From Priestia megaterium (lineage in GTDB: Bacteria; Bacillota; Bacilli; Bacillales; Bacillaceae_H): 64,000 bases of DNA. The position numbers were made by a program, and so were the translations under genes. Below the pieces are notes generated by a model. It searched no databases. It had not been told where the DNA came from and worked only from the letters and a program-made list of their open reading frames with translations. Below are positions 43,723 to 54,373 of this stretch, one piece after another; positions within the stretch are counted from its first letter, which is position 1, and each line of letters opens with the position of its first letter. The stretch lies in NCBI RefSeq assembly GCF_009497655.1, contig NZ_CP023317.1, positions 318,501 to 382,500 of the forward strand. The letters run 5' to 3'.

Positions 43723-44625
43723 CTAGAGTAAATCTCGCAATGCATCTTCTAATACAGTATATGTAAAAATGTAATTCTGTTGAATCAATTTTTCAGGTAA
43801 AACGCGCTGTCCCTTTAAAATAATCATACTCATTTCTCCCATCAGCAGCTGAAGGCCAAAGCTAGGTACGGGCATCCAATGAGGACGATTCAACACTTTT
43901 CCAATCGTCTTTCCAAACTCTTTCATTTGAACGGGATTTGGGGCAGTGACGTTAACAGCTCCCTCTATTTGTTCGGTATGAATACAGTAATCAATGATCT
44001 TCACGACGTCTTGAAGATGCACCCAAGACATCCACTGTTCTCCGGAACCGACTGTTCCTCCTGCAAATAATTTATAAGGAAGGGCCGTAGAAGGAAGTGC
44101 TCCGCCATCTTTCCCTAATATAACGCCGAATCTTGTTAAGACAGTACGAATATTGAGTTCCATGGCTTTTAGCGCTTCATTTTCCCACTTTTTTACCGTT
44201 TCAGCCAAAAAGTCTGTCCCGATCGATGGAGAAGCTTCTGTGAACGTTTCTTTCGTTGATGTCCCGTAATAACCAACGGCGCTTGCATTTACATAAAGTG
44301 ACGGTTTTTCGGGTAAAGAAGCCATAATGCGAAGAATTTCTTGAGTAGAAGAAAGGCGACTTTCCACGATGGCTTTTTTGCGTTCGTCCGTCCAGCGGCC
44401 ACTGTTAAGTGAAACGCCAGCTAAATTGATAAAAACGTCTGCTCCTTCTACATGCTCTTCAGGTTGGCTGTTTTCTTGCATCCACTCTACATATTGAAGT
44501 TTCGGATCTCTTGCAGCTTTATCTGCATTGCGTGTTAAAATATATACATAGTGTTTTTGTGTTAAAAAATGTTTTGTTAAAGCTTTACCTACGAATCCAG
44601 TTCCTCCAGCAATAACAATTTTCAT
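43723..44625 (-). CDS. yfhF: SDR39U-type NAD-dependent epimerase (YfhF)
   Basis: 300 residues. Extended SDR with MKIVIAGGTGFVGKAL at the N terminus, VFINLAGVSL, and the active-site YYGTSTKE region with SAVGYYG. It has the two-domain layout of the TIGR01777 (YfhF) family. The start at MKIVIAGGTG is supported by AAAGGAGG. Divergent from recX, as in B. subtilis. Substrate unknown. Confidence 0.9.
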   Translation of the reverse strand: MKIVIAGGTGFVGKALTKHFLTQKHYVYILTRNADKAARDPKLQYVEWMQENSQPEEHVEGADVFINLAGVSLNSGRWTDERKKAIVESRLSSTQEILRIMASLPEKPSLYVNASAVGYYGTSTKETFTEASPSIGTDFLAETVKKWENEALKAMELNIRTVLTRFGVILGKDGGALPSTALPYKLFAGGTVGSGEQWMSWVHLQDVVKIIDYCIHTEQIEGAVNVTAPNPVQMKEFGKTIGKVLNRPHWMPVPSFGLQLLMGEMSMIILKGQRVLPEKLIQQNYIFTYTVLEDALRDLL

Positions 44626-44722
44626 ACGAACTTCCTCCTTTATTGAGATAAATAAAAATGTGTATGATACGTTTGGCGGTTCTTCAGCCATCAATTTAAT
44701 AAGAAATATGAGGTGAAGGTTA

Positions 44723-45532
44723 ATGCCTGTTGTCACAAAGATCACAACGCAAAAGAATAGCGGTGAACGTTATAATGTGTATTTAGATTATGGTAAAGGT
44801 GAAGAGTTTGGCTTTGGTGTTGACGAAAATGTCCTCATCAAATATGACTTAAAAAAAGGTCGTGAGCTTGATGAATTTGAATTAACGGAAATTCAGTACG
44901 CAGATGATGAGAAAAAAGCTTATAATTTAGCGATCATTTACTTATCTTATCGAATGCGCTCTGAAAAAGAGGTACACGATTATTTAAAGAAAAAAGAAAT
45001 TAACTCTACTATTATTCAACAAGTTATTCAGAAACTAGTCAGCCACCGTTATTTAAATGATGAAGAGTTTGCCAAAGCATTTGTGTTAACTCAGATGAAC
45101 ACAACACCAAAAGGACCAAATGTGATTCAAAGAGAATTAAAAGAAAAGGGGATTTCTGATTCCATTATTACCCTTAGTTTATGTGAATACCCTGAAGAAC
45201 AGCAAATTCAAACTGCTGTAAAATTAATTGAAAAGTTAAAAGGGAAATATAAAAAATTATCTCAAGTAATGATGAAACAAAAAATGGAACAAGCATTGGC
45301 AGTGAAGGGCTATTCGTTTTCTGTTATTCAAGAAGCATTTCAGCGAACGGATACAGAAAAAGAAAGCGATGAGGTTTGGGAAGCTCTGCAATATCAAGGA
45401 ATGAAAGCTCATCGTCGTTTTTCAAAGTATGAAGGCTGGGAATATCAGCAAAAAATGAAGCAGGCTCTTTATAGAAAAGGATTCTCCATTGAACAAATTC
45501 AATCATTTCTAGATTCTATTGAAGAGGAATAG
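44723..45532 (+). CDS. recX: recombination regulator RecX
   Basis: 269 residues, mostly helical, with the repeated three-helix units of RecX: LSYRMRSEKEVHDYLKKKEI, VSHRYLNDEEFAKAFVLTQ, KGPNVIQRELKEKGI and a C-terminal unit YRKGFSIEQIQSFLDSI. RecX binds RecA filaments and modulates recombination. Long forms like this are usual in Bacillus. recA is not in the window. Position between yfhF and yfhH matches B. subtilis. Confidence 0.92.
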   Translation: MPVVTKITTQKNSGERYNVYLDYGKGEEFGFGVDENVLIKYDLKKGRELDEFELTEIQYADDEKKAYNLAIIYLSYRMRSEKEVHDYLKKKEINSTIIQQVIQKLVSHRYLNDEEFAKAFVLTQMNTTPKGPNVIQRELKEKGISDSIITLSLCEYPEEQQIQTAVKLIEKLKGKYKKLSQVMMKQKMEQALAVKGYSFSVIQEAFQRTDTEKESDEVWEALQYQGMKAHRRFSKYEGWEYQQKMKQALYRKGFSIEQIQSFLDSIEEE

Positions 45533-45539
45533 AGCGGGG

Positions 45540-45626
45540 AAAAAAGTATGTTAGTTGAAGGAAGATCCGAACGATGAATCGAGATTCTTGATAGAGAATC
45601 CAACTCGTTCGGATTTTTTTATTGTG
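45540..45626 (+). repeat. dispersed hairpin repeat, copy 2
   Basis: Shares AAAGTATGTTAGTTGAAGG, AAGATCCGAACGA and TTCGGATTTTTTTATTGTGATG with copy 1 at 26.4 kb. The inner hairpin differs: ATCCGAACGA at 45565 pairs with TCGTTCGGAT ending at 45614, around a GAGATTCT/AGAATC stem. It serves as the recX terminator and sits between converging genes. Confidence 0.82.
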
Positions 45627-45640
45627 ATGCTTCAATCTTT

Positions 45641-46294
45641 TTAAAACAAAATATCTTCTGAATCATTCTGCTGTTTATAAATAATCTCAGCGATTTCTGA
45701 AGCTGAGCGCAAGCGGCTTTTATCTTTAATGTGGTTGTTGTGATCCCAAAAAGGAGTATTCATGCCTCCCATATAAGCTGCCGTCACATGAAGGTTGGTA
45801 TCTTGGTACTCCACTTTTAAACTTTCTGTAAATCCCCTTACGCCAAATTTACTTGCCACATAGACGCTTTCATTGGCTTTCCCTCGAAGTCCTGCAGTTG
45901 AAATGATATTCATAACTTTAGGTTCAGGTCTCGTCAAGAGATGAGGCATAAGCGCTTGTGTTAAAAAAATAGTTCCTTTTACATTTGTATCGATGACTTC
46001 ATCGATTGCTTGTTTTGTATAATCTGTCAAAGGACCAAAATGTCCAATGCCTGCGTTGTTGATAAGGATATCTACTGAATGCTGCATCAGCAGTTTTTCT
46101 ACAGATTTTCCTACTTCTTCATACTGTGTAATATCTACAGACATCGTATATACGTTTTCTCCTAGCTCATGCTGGGCCTCAGTTAATTTCTGTTGATTGC
46201 GTCCAGCTAGAATGACGTTGCAGTCTTTTGCGTAAAGTTTTGCGAGTTCTTTTCCAAGACCCGTCGCACCGCCTGTGATTAGCACTGTTTTCAT
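45641..46294 (-). CDS. short-chain dehydrogenase/reductase
   Basis: 217 residues. Classical SDR: VLITGGATGLGKELA (NAD(P) site), INNAGIGHFG, catalytic Ser/Tyr/Lys in STAGLRGKANESVYVASKF. ATG at 46294 is chosen by spacing to AAAAGGGAG; an in-frame TTG lies 6 bases earlier. Substrate unknown. B. subtilis has no equivalent at this exact point as far as I recall. Confidence 0.86.
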   Translation of the reverse strand: MKTVLITGGATGLGKELAKLYAKDCNVILAGRNQQKLTEAQHELGENVYTMSVDITQYEEVGKSVEKLLMQHSVDILINNAGIGHFGPLTDYTKQAIDEVIDTNVKGTIFLTQALMPHLLTRPEPKVMNIISTAGLRGKANESVYVASKFGVRGFTESLKVEYQDTNLHVTAAYMGGMNTPFWDHNNHIKDKSRLRSASEIAEIIYKQQNDSEDILF

Positions 46295-46376
46295 TCCCAA
46301 AACTCCCTTTTCATAGTCTCCCTTTAGTTATACCTTTTGTTATAATAAAATGAAAGCAAACAAGGGGGAAAGCAGC

Positions 46377-46691
46377 ATGTCTGAAAAACGTTACAGTGAT
46401 ATGACGACGTATGAACTTCAACAAGAAATTGGGTCTCTTCAAGAAAAAGCACGAAAAGCTGAACAGCTTGGCATGGTCAATGAGTATGCAGTATTAGAAA
46501 GAAAAGTAACAATGGCTAGATCGTACTTATTGGATCCTGAAACGTTTCAAGCAGGGGAAGTATATGAAATTCAAGGAGATCCGGGTTCATATTTTAAAAT
46601 TGATTATATGAACGGAGTTTTTGCATGGGGGTTTAGACTTGGCTCACCGCAAAACGAAGAGGCATTGCCTATTTCCATGTTGAAAAAATAA
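46377..46691 (+). CDS. yfhH: DUF1811 family protein (YfhH)
   Basis: 104 residues. The N-terminal half is a helical hairpin (TTYELQQEIGSLQEKARKAEQ). The C-terminal half is a small beta barrel (GEVYEIQGDPGSYFKIDYMNGVFAWGFRLG). This is the YfhH/DUF1811 pattern, next to recX as in B. subtilis. ATG at 46377 follows AAGGGGGA. Function unknown. Confidence 0.87.
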   Translation: MSEKRYSDMTTYELQQEIGSLQEKARKAEQLGMVNEYAVLERKVTMARSYLLDPETFQAGEVYEIQGDPGSYFKIDYMNGVFAWGFRLGSPQNEEALPISMLKK

Positions 46692-46699
46692 AGGGACGA

Positions 46700-46729
46700 A
46701 CAAGCAGCACGAAGTGTGCTGCTTGTTTG
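46700..46729 (+). terminator. terminator after yfhH
   Basis: ACAAGCAGCAC pairs with GTGCTGCTTGT around GAAGT, followed by TT only, so a modest T run. Confidence 0.65.
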
Positions 46730-46775
46730 ATATCTATATTCGCTTTACTTTTAAACAAATAAGCAAAGCAAGCGG

Positions 46776-46931
46776 TTATTCTTCGCGCTCATTAGAAGCA
46801 TGCATACGTTCTTGCGGATGCGTATTGATCGTTCCATTTGCACGTTTTGAAGCGTATTCTGCTTTTGCTCGAGGTTCGCCTTCAAACTTAGTATGATGTT
46901 GGTTTGTAAAATCTTTTGCTTTATTGCGCAT
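46776..46931 (-). CDS. sspK: minor small acid-soluble spore protein K
   Basis: 51 residues: [18 protein letters not shown], then [15 protein letters not shown] and [15 protein letters not shown]. This is the SspK pattern ([27 protein letters not shown]). AGGAGAGG lies upstream on the minus strand; the longer frame start at 46982 lacks a site. Expected to be made in the forespore. Confidence 0.93.
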   Translation of the reverse strand: MRNKAKDFTNQHHTKFEGEPRAKAEYASKRANGTINTHPQERMHASNEREE

Positions 46932-47066
46932 CGATACCTCTCCTTTTACAACAGAAAGCGTTGCGGTTATGATATAGTACATGAGGGAGTGAATAACTCC
47001 GCATTTATAGTGTAAGTTAAAAGTGCAAACATACTCATAAAGAATTTTGGTAATCGAGGTGTTCTT

Positions 47067-47336
47067 ATGAACGATATATTCGAAAGATTAACGAATCAGC
47101 TATTAAGCAAAAATAGTTCGCTTTCATACGCTCAAGCCCGTACATGGGTCGAACTTTTCTGGGAAGATTTTGAGTCATCTTACGCAAAAGCAGGATATGA
47201 TTATAAAGGGAAAGAAGCGACGGAAAAGGTTGTTACGATGTACATCAACAGCTACGGTGACAAACTTCATGAAATCGCGGTTAAAAACCCTAAATATCAG
47301 CATTTATTAAATAACGATGACTATTTAAAACATTAA
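47067..47336 (+). CDS. yfhJ: WVELL-family protein (YfhJ)
   Basis: 89 residues. The family-naming motif is present as [16 protein letters not shown], followed by [19 protein letters not shown]. Conserved in Bacillus next to sspK and yfhP; function unknown. GAGGTG precedes the ATG. Confidence 0.87.
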   Translation: MNDIFERLTNQLLSKNSSLSYAQARTWVELFWEDFESSYAKAGYDYKGKEATEKVVTMYINSYGDKLHEIAVKNPKYQHLLNNDDYLKH

Positions 47337-47338
47337 AT

Positions 47339-47374
47339 AAAAACGAACCGTCTTCTCAAGACGGTTCGTTTTTG
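47339..47374. terminator. bidirectional terminator between yfhJ and yfhP
   Basis: AAAACGAACCGTCTT pairs perfectly with AAGACGGTTCGTTTT around CTC. Confidence 0.9.
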
Positions 47375-47399
47375 GGTTTCATATTTGTTCTTGTTATGA

Positions 47400-48380
47400 T
47401 TAGTGCGGGAGGTAATCAAGCTTTTTACGCAATTTTTTCTCACTGAAAATCCAACCAGTGTACGAACAAATAATATTTAAATCGTAATCAAGCTGGACCA
47501 CGGCTACAAATGGATAGTAGTCTTTGCTGCGGTAGCGTAAATCAATAAAACGCACTTCAATGTGGTCGTTATATTCGTCCAGTTCCCATCTATAAATAGG
47601 TGAAAAGGAAAGAAAAGCAGATAAATTTTCATCTTTTTTCGCTACTTCAATTACGGCCGATTCAGGAATTGGAACTTTATCAAACGTATCATAAATAAAA
47701 ATTTCTTCTCCGATTGCTCTTCCTACATGAAAGTACTTTTCGGTCGTCACGGCTAAGTGCCAGTGAGTGAAACGCAGCGTAGGAGAGATATTGAGCTTGA
47801 TAACATCAGGAAACTGTTTTCGAAGCTTCTTGGCGATTTGGTGGCGCATATAAAAGCGCAGTCCATAGTAAAACGCCAATAACACATATAGCGTAATGAA
47901 TGTTGGTCCTGGCTCTGCTCCAATAAACCAGATTAAAATTGCGAGCACGTGGGCTGAGAAAATCACGTAATCAAACGTGTTGATTACGCCAAGCGCAATC
48001 CATTTATTTGTGAAAGGCCGTAAAGCCTGCGTGCCATAAGCGTTAAAGATATCAACAAAAACGTGAATAATGACGCCTGCAAAGGTCCACATCCATAGGT
48101 GCAGCAAGTTAGCTCCTGGCAGCAGAAGCGAAAGAATGAGCACGATAAGCAAAGGCCATAAAATAACAGCCGGGATAGAATGTGTAATTCCACGGTGATT
48201 GCGGATATACTGTGCATTGTTTCGCAGCTTTAAAACAGTGTCTAAATCAGGTGCTAATGACCCGGCCATTACGCCAATCATCACAGCATCCATTGTGGCT
48301 GTATTCGCAGATACAGTGGGGTCTAATGTTGCAAGGCCGCCCAGAGCGATTCCCATTGCAATGTGTGTACCAGTATCCAG
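47400..48380 (-). CDS. yfhP: YdjM/YfhP-type membrane-bound metal-dependent hydrolase, apparent CTG start
   Basis: 326 residues from the CTG at 48380. The N terminus DTGTHIAMGIALGGLATLDP matches the start of B. subtilis YfhP, where the first codon is ATG. Here the homologous codon is CTG, with AAAGGAGGAG 7 bases upstream and no ATG, GTG or TTG between. A first ATG at 48356 would lose the conserved THIAMG His. Metal ligands are likely His and Asp residues in GSLAPDLDTVL and RNHRGITHSIP. Four to five membrane helices precede a soluble C-terminal domain of about 150 residues. A negative effect on surfactin or stress genes has been proposed for the family; substrate unknown. Confidence 0.85.
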   Translation of the reverse strand: MDTGTHIAMGIALGGLATLDPTVSANTATMDAVMIGVMAGSLAPDLDTVLKLRNNAQYIRNHRGITHSIPAVILWPLLIVLILSLLLPGANLLHLWMWTFAGVIIHVFVDIFNAYGTQALRPFTNKWIALGVINTFDYVIFSAHVLAILIWFIGAEPGPTFITLYVLLAFYYGLRFYMRHQIAKKLRKQFPDVIKLNISPTLRFTHWHLAVTTEKYFHVGRAIGEEIFIYDTFDKVPIPESAVIEVAKKDENLSAFLSFSPIYRWELDEYNDHIEVRFIDLRYRSKDYYPFVAVVQLDYDLNIICSYTGWIFSEKKLRKKLDYLPH

Positions 48381-48622
48381 AGCGAACTCCTCCTTTGTAA
48401 GATGATGACGATCTTAGATTATTCTAATTCAGCATGAGAGCTTGATTTAAAGCAAAAAATCTCATTTTATTATTAACGCAGCAAATCGGCTGTTTTTATT
48501 CATTATTTGAACAATTCATTTTACTATTCATATTTGTAGTTGTTATAAGGTTATCATAAAGTTACTAAGATTCAAAAAGCAACACATTGTATATGTATAG
48601 TTAATACCTCGGAGGCTATGAC

Positions 48623-49717
48623 GTGAAACAAAGTAAAGATATTGTACAAAATTTTGATATTCAAGCATTTCAAAATGACTTAATCTCTTGGTTTGAGCAG
48701 GAACAGCGCATTTTACCTTGGCGTCAAGATCAGGACCCTTATAAGGTGTGGGTATCTGAAATTATGCTTCAACAAACGAGAGTAGATACGGTCATTCCTT
48801 ATTTTAATAATTTTATTAGCAAATTTCCCACTATCAAAGACTTAGCTTATGCGAATGAAGATGATGTGTTAAAAGCGTGGGAAGGATTAGGCTATTATTC
48901 CCGTGCCCGTAATTTGCAAACTGCGGTTCGAGAAGTTCACGAACAATACGGGGGAGAAGTTCCAAATACGCCAGCAGAAATCTCCAAACTAAAAGGAGTG
49001 GGTCCTTATACAACAGGGGCCATTTTAAGTATTGCATACGGAGTGCCGCAGCCTGCTGTAGATGGAAATGTCATGCGTGTGCTATCGCGCATTTTATCCG
49101 TTTGGGATGATATTGCAAAACCGAAAACAAGAAAGTTGTTTGAAGAAATCGTGCATGAAATTATTTCAACAGATAACCCTTCCTATTTCAATCAAGGTAT
49201 GATGGAACTTGGTGCCATTGTCTGTACACCAACTTCTCCTTCCTGTTTGTTATGTCCAGTTCGCGAACACTGCCGCGCTTTTGAAGAAGGAGTGCAGAAT
49301 GAGCTTCCCGTTAAATCAAAGAAAAAAGCGCCGCGTGCTCTTCAGCTTGCTGCAGCGGTGATTAAAGACGGTGAAGGAAATTATCTAATTCATAAGCGTC
49401 CAAGCAAAGGACTTTTAGCTAATCTATGGGAATTTCCAAATATAGAAGTAGATCTTAGTATAGCGCCAGATCATCAGCAGCTTCAGGCGTTTATTCAAAA
49501 TGAGTACGGAGCTGATATTAAAATCCATGCGCCTTTTACCACAATTCAGCACGTGTTTTCTCATATCGTCTGGAACATCACAGTATATGAAGCAGAGCTT
49601 GCAAGTGATATCAGTGCATTAAAAAATTTGAAAGTAGTTTCTGAAAAAGACTTAGAACAATATGCATTTCCGGTTTCCCATCAAAAAATCTTAAAAGAAT
49701 ATTTGCTTGTTAAATAA
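48623..49717 (+). CDS. mutY: A/G-specific adenine DNA glycosylase
   Basis: 364 residues. Removes adenine mispaired with 8-oxoguanine. Catalytic Glu is in [13 protein letters not shown], the helix-hairpin-helix is [18 protein letters not shown] with the following Asp in [13 protein letters not shown], the 4Fe-4S cysteines are in [17 protein letters not shown], and a Nudix-like C-terminal domain follows. GTG start, with CGGAGG upstream. A two-codon ATG-ACG-TGA overlaps the start in another frame. Position equals yfhQ in B. subtilis. Confidence 0.95.
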   Translation: MKQSKDIVQNFDIQAFQNDLISWFEQEQRILPWRQDQDPYKVWVSEIMLQQTRVDTVIPYFNNFISKFPTIKDLAYANEDDVLKAWEGLGYYSRARNLQTAVREVHEQYGGEVPNTPAEISKLKGVGPYTTGAILSIAYGVPQPAVDGNVMRVLSRILSVWDDIAKPKTRKLFEEIVHEIISTDNPSYFNQGMMELGAIVCTPTSPSCLLCPVREHCRAFEEGVQNELPVKSKKKAPRALQLAAAVIKDGEGNYLIHKRPSKGLLANLWEFPNIEVDLSIAPDHQQLQAFIQNEYGADIKIHAPFTTIQHVFSHIVWNITVYEAELASDISALKNLKVVSEKDLEQYAFPVSHQKILKEYLLVK

Positions 49718-49750
49718 AAGAAGCGTGGATAAACTCCGCGCTTCTTTTTA
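49717..49750. terminator. bidirectional terminator between mutY and yfhS
   Basis: AAAAGAAGCGTGGA pairs with TCCGCGCTTCTTTT (one mismatch) around five bases. Confidence 0.85.
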
Positions 49751-49751
49751 T

Positions 49752-50842
<1,091 letters not shown>

Positions 50843-50861
50843 GGTAAATGTATTTTGTGCT

Positions 50862-50896
50862 TGCGCCTTAAAATACTGAAAAAAGTTTGCATACCC
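50862..50896 (+). promoter_or_regulatory. possible sigma-G promoter of sspE
   Basis: CATACCCTA at about 50891 resembles the sigma-G -10 element, with an AATACT-type -35 about 17 bases before it. It lies about 45 bases before the sspE start. Spore-protein genes of this class are read by sigma-G. Confidence 0.5.
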
Positions 50897-50939
50897 TATT
50901 TACCTCCCGGGCATATTAATTTTCGTGGAGGTGATTACA

Positions 50940-51233
50940 ATGGCAAAACAAACTAACAAAACAGCATCTGGTACAAGCACACAACACGTGAAAAACCAAA
51001 ATGCTCAAGCATCTAAAAACAACTTCGGTACTGAATTTGGTAGCGAAACAAATGTACAAGAAGTGAAGCAACAAAATGCACAAGCAGCGGCAAACAAAAG
51101 CCAAAATGCTCAAGCATCTAAAAACAACTTCGGTACTGAATTTGCTAGCGAAACAAGTGCTCAAGAAGTGAGACAACAAAACGCACAAGCTGAAGCAAAG
51201 AAAAACCAAAACGCTGGTAAATACCAAGGTTAA
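50940..51233 (+). CDS. sspE: gamma-type small acid-soluble spore protein
   Basis: 97 residues, rich in Gln/Asn/Ala, with a nearly exact internal duplication: KNQNAQASKNNFGTEFGSE and SQNAQASKNNFGTEFASE. Each copy contains the TEF-(G/A)SE site cleaved by the germination protease. It serves as an amino acid reserve in spores and does not bind DNA. GGAGGTG precedes the ATG. Confidence 0.96.
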   Translation: MAKQTNKTASGTSTQHVKNQNAQASKNNFGTEFGSETNVQEVKQQNAQAAANKSQNAQASKNNFGTEFASETSAQEVRQQNAQAEAKKNQNAGKYQG

Positions 51234-51237
51234 TATC

Positions 51238-51287
51238 AAAAGCGAACTTAACGTCTTTCAAACGGCGATGTTAAGTTCGCTTTTTCT
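51238..51287 (+). terminator. terminator after sspE
   Basis: AAAGCGAACTTAAC pairs perfectly with GTTAAGTTCGCTTT around a 17-base loop; T run follows. Confidence 0.85.
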
Positions 51288-51422
51288 TATATAAAAAGCA
51301 ACAAAGTATGACAAAACTTCTTGAAACTTTACACAACTCGTCAAAGGAATCTGTCTCACCTAAACAGAATGTTAACAGAAGTGCCGCGTGTATGGTTAAA
51401 GCAAATAGGGAGGAGCTATCGT

Positions 51423-51683
51423 ATGAAAAAATTTGATCAGCTAGTGACTCAACAATTGGAGACCATGGATCAACTTCTGTTTTTGCAGTCTGAGATTGAG
51501 CGCTGTCAGGAAATCGAAGGTGAACTAGTAAAACTTCATGAAGAAGCAAAACTTCATTCTGTGCAAGATGAAATTAGTGAAATGAAGCTAAAATTAAAAG
51601 AGATTCAATTGACGTTTGAAGCACAAACCGAAGACATTATTCGTACATATAAAAGTGAAGGGGCTTGCTCTACACTTGCTTAA
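51423..51683 (+). CDS. ygaB: YgaB-like coiled-coil protein
   Basis: 86 residues. Almost wholly helical with heptad-like spacing (MDQLLFLQSEIERCQEIEGEL, EISEMKLKLKEIQLTFEAQ). AGGGAGGAG precedes the ATG. Position between sspE and ygaC agrees with B. subtilis ygaB. Function unknown. Confidence 0.85.
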   Translation: MKKFDQLVTQQLETMDQLLFLQSEIERCQEIEGELVKLHEEAKLHSVQDEISEMKLKLKEIQLTFEAQTEDIIRTYKSEGACSTLA

Positions 51684-51696
51684 TGAACATTGATGT

Positions 51697-51757
51697 GTCA
51701 CTTCCTCTCTTTTTTAAGGCTGCTAAGCAAAGGAAAAGTAGGGGGAGTGACTTTTTT
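51697..51757 (+). terminator. probable terminator after ygaB
   Basis: GTCACTTCC pairs with GGGAGTGAC (one mismatch) around a long loop, followed by six T. Confidence 0.55.
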
Positions 51758-51878
51758 GAACTCAAGAAGGTTAGCACATTTGTGTTAAAATGAGAGAGAA
51801 ACCGTTATAATAAACATAAGACAAATGGAGACGTTATATGAATTTTTTTAAGTGCTAAAATGAAAGTAGGTATTGGAG

Positions 51879-52415
51879 ATGGGAATTCCGGTGGAAGGAG
51901 AAACAATTCAAATACACAGCTACAAGCATAATGGACATATTCATCGCGTGTGGGATCGGACAACCGTATTAAAAGCAACCAATAACTTAGTGATTGGAGG
52001 AAATGATCGTACAGTCGTTACAGAATCAGATGGACGAACATGGGTCACAAGAGAGCCGGCAATTTGTTATTTTCATGCTCAGCAGTGGTTTAACGTCATT
52101 GGGATGATCCGTGAAGATGGAATTTATTATTACTGCAATATCAGTTCGCCGTTCATTTATGATGACAATGAAGCGCTCAAATATATTGATTATGATTTAG
52201 ATATTAAAGTCTATCCAGATATGACATACACCCTTCTTGATGAAGATGAATATGAGAAGCATCGAAAAGAAATGAATTATCCAGAAGTGATTGACCGTAT
52301 TTTACATAATCACGTCGAGGAGTTAAAAGGTTGGATTCGACAGCGAAAAGGCCCGTTTGCTCCAGATTTCATTGACATTTGGTATGAACGTTTTTTAACA
52401 TATCGGCATTCTTGA
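51879..52415 (+). CDS. ygaC: DUF402 nucleoside tri-/diphosphate phosphatase (YgaC)
   Basis: 178 residues of the DUF402/Ntdp family: [49 protein letters not shown], then LLDEDEY and [14 protein letters not shown]. Acidic residues in the [13 protein letters not shown] segment likely hold the metal. Hydrolyses nucleotides in related Gram-positive proteins. The ATG at 51879 is preferred by comparison with YgaC; an in-frame TTG lies 6 bases earlier and the ribosome site is poor for both. Confidence 0.85.
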   Translation: MGIPVEGETIQIHSYKHNGHIHRVWDRTTVLKATNNLVIGGNDRTVVTESDGRTWVTREPAICYFHAQQWFNVIGMIREDGIYYYCNISSPFIYDDNEALKYIDYDLDIKVYPDMTYTLLDEDEYEKHRKEMNYPEVIDRILHNHVEELKGWIRQRKGPFAPDFIDIWYERFLTYRHS

Positions 52416-52428
52416 TGAATGAGCTAGA

Positions 52429-52480
52429 GAACATTATGTTAGGCCGTCTAAAGCTGACTGTTTGATATAATGTTCTTTTT
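52429..52480 (+). terminator. terminator after ygaC
   Basis: GAACATTAT pairs with ATAATGTTC around a long loop that can pair internally; five T follow. Confidence 0.65.
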
Positions 52481-52584
52481 GGCGTTATGGTCGCCATCTT
52501 TTAGAAGAGATAAAAGCACTAAAAAATCGACGCGTGTACATATACTAAGAAAGCTTGCCCTCATAGATAGAAAGGGGAGATTTT

Positions 52585-54336
52585 ATGGGAAGTATAAGAC
52601 GCTACATGAAGTTTGTACAGCCATACAAATGGCAAATTGTCGGCACTGTCTTAATTGGTATTATTAAATTTGCTATTCCTTTATTAATTCCGCTGCTTTT
52701 GAAATATGTTTTGGACGATATCGTAAATGGACATGGCATGTCTTCCTCTGAAAAAGTTCATAAAATGGTGACGATTATGGGGATTTCGTTTGTTATATTT
52801 TTAGTGTTAAGACCTCCCATTGAATATTACAGGCAGTATTATGCTCAGTGGGTATCGAGCAAAGTATTATATGATATTCGGGATCAGCTGTTTAGCCATA
52901 TTCAAAAGCTTAGCTTGCGTTACTATGCAAACACGCGAGCGGGTGAAGTGATTTCACGAGTCATTAATGATGTAGAGCAAACAAAAAACTTTGTTATCAC
53001 AGGCTTAATGAACGTATGGCTTGATATGATGACGATTGTAATAGCCATTGTGATTATGTTTACGATGAATGTACCTTTAACACTGGTATCGATTATTTTG
53101 CTGCCGGTTTATGCGTTCTCTGTAAAATATTTTTACAGTCGTCTGCGCCATTTAACGCGAGTCCGTTCGCAGGCTTTAGCGGAAGTACAGGGTCACTTGC
53201 ATGAAAGGGTTCAAGGAATCTCTGTTATTCGCAGCTTTGCTATTGAGCCTCATGAGCAGAAACAATTTGATAAGCAAAATTCAAATTTTCTACAAAAAGC
53301 AATCAATCATACGAATTGGAATGCCAAAACATTTGCAGTAGTGAACACCATTACCGATTTGGCACCTTTAATCGTGATTACATTTGCTGGATATCAAGTC
53401 ATCACAGAAAGTCTTAGCGTAGGAACGATGGTAGCATTTGTGGCCTATATTGACCGCTTGTATAATCCGCTTCGCCGCTTGGTCAATTCATCGACTACGC
53501 TCACGCAGTCTGTTGCATCTATGGACCGGGTGTTTGAGTTCATTGATGAAGAATACGATATTACAGACAAGAAAGATGCAAAAGAATGTACTGAGCTTCA
53601 TGGAAAGGTGCAGTTTGAGCACGTTTCATTTGCTTATGAAGAAGAAGAAAAACCTGTGATTCATGATATTAATTTAGATGTAGAAAAAGGAAAATCCGTT
53701 GCGTTTGTTGGAATGAGCGGAGGAGGGAAATCCACGCTTATCAGCTTAATTCCGCGCTTTTATGATGTGACAGAGGGGAAAATTCTCATTGATGACATTG
53801 ATATCAAAACCTATAAAGTACGCAGCCTGCGAGATAAGATTGGAATCGTCCTGCAGGATACGGTGTTGTTTAGTGACACGGTTAAAAACAATATACTGCT
53901 TGGAAAGCCAGGAGCGACAGATGAAGAAGTAATTGCTGCGGCAAAAGCCGCAAATGCCCACGATTTTATTATGAATTTGCCCGAAGGATATGATACAAAA
54001 GTGGGAGAGCGGGGAATGAAGCTATCAGGGGGACAAAAGCAGCGTATTTCCATTTCGCGCGTATTTTTAAAAAATCCAGCTATTCTTATTTTTGATGAAG
54101 CCACTTCAGCTCTAGATTTGGAAAGTGAGCACTATATTCAAGAAGCATTAGCTGAACTAGCAAAAGACCGTACGACTTTCATTGTAGCCCACCGTTTATC
54201 TACAATTACTCATGTTGATGAAATTGTACTTTTAGAAAATGGAAGAGTAGTCGAACGAGGTTCTCATGAGGAGTTAATTAAGAAAAAAGGTCATTACTAT
54301 CAGCTCTTTAACGTTCAGCAGCTTGATACAATTTAA
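52585..54336 (+). CDS. ygaD: ABC exporter, fused membrane and ATPase domains (YgaD)
   Basis: 583 residues. Half-size type IV ABC exporter. Six membrane helices fill about residues 15-310. The cassette has Walker [12 protein letters not shown] (about residue 378), Q-loop VLQDTVLF, signature [13 protein letters not shown], Walker [13 protein letters not shown] and H-loop AHRLST. It would work as a homodimer and export lipid or drug substrates. GGGGAG precedes the ATG. Position matches B. subtilis ygaD. Confidence 0.93.
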   Translation: MGSIRRYMKFVQPYKWQIVGTVLIGIIKFAIPLLIPLLLKYVLDDIVNGHGMSSSEKVHKMVTIMGISFVIFLVLRPPIEYYRQYYAQWVSSKVLYDIRDQLFSHIQKLSLRYYANTRAGEVISRVINDVEQTKNFVITGLMNVWLDMMTIVIAIVIMFTMNVPLTLVSIILLPVYAFSVKYFYSRLRHLTRVRSQALAEVQGHLHERVQGISVIRSFAIEPHEQKQFDKQNSNFLQKAINHTNWNAKTFAVVNTITDLAPLIVITFAGYQVITESLSVGTMVAFVAYIDRLYNPLRRLVNSSTTLTQSVASMDRVFEFIDEEYDITDKKDAKECTELHGKVQFEHVSFAYEEEEKPVIHDINLDVEKGKSVAFVGMSGGGKSTLISLIPRFYDVTEGKILIDDIDIKTYKVRSLRDKIGIVLQDTVLFSDTVKNNILLGKPGATDEEVIAAAKAANAHDFIMNLPEGYDTKVGERGMKLSGGQKQRISISRVFLKNPAILIFDEATSALDLESEHYIQEALAELAKDRTTFIVAHRLSTITHVDEIVLLENGRVVERGSHEELIKKKGHYYQLFNVQQLDTI

Positions 54337-54373
54337 AAACACCACCTATTGTCTAACAATAGGTGGTGTTTTT
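54336..54373. terminator. bidirectional terminator between ygaD and ygaE
   Basis: AAAACACCACCTATTGT pairs perfectly with ACAATAGGTGGTGTTTT around CTA. Confidence 0.9.

Noticed and set aside
50985..51150. Direct repeat as a mobile or CRISPR signal
   Set aside because: It is the known internal duplication of the gamma-type spore protein.
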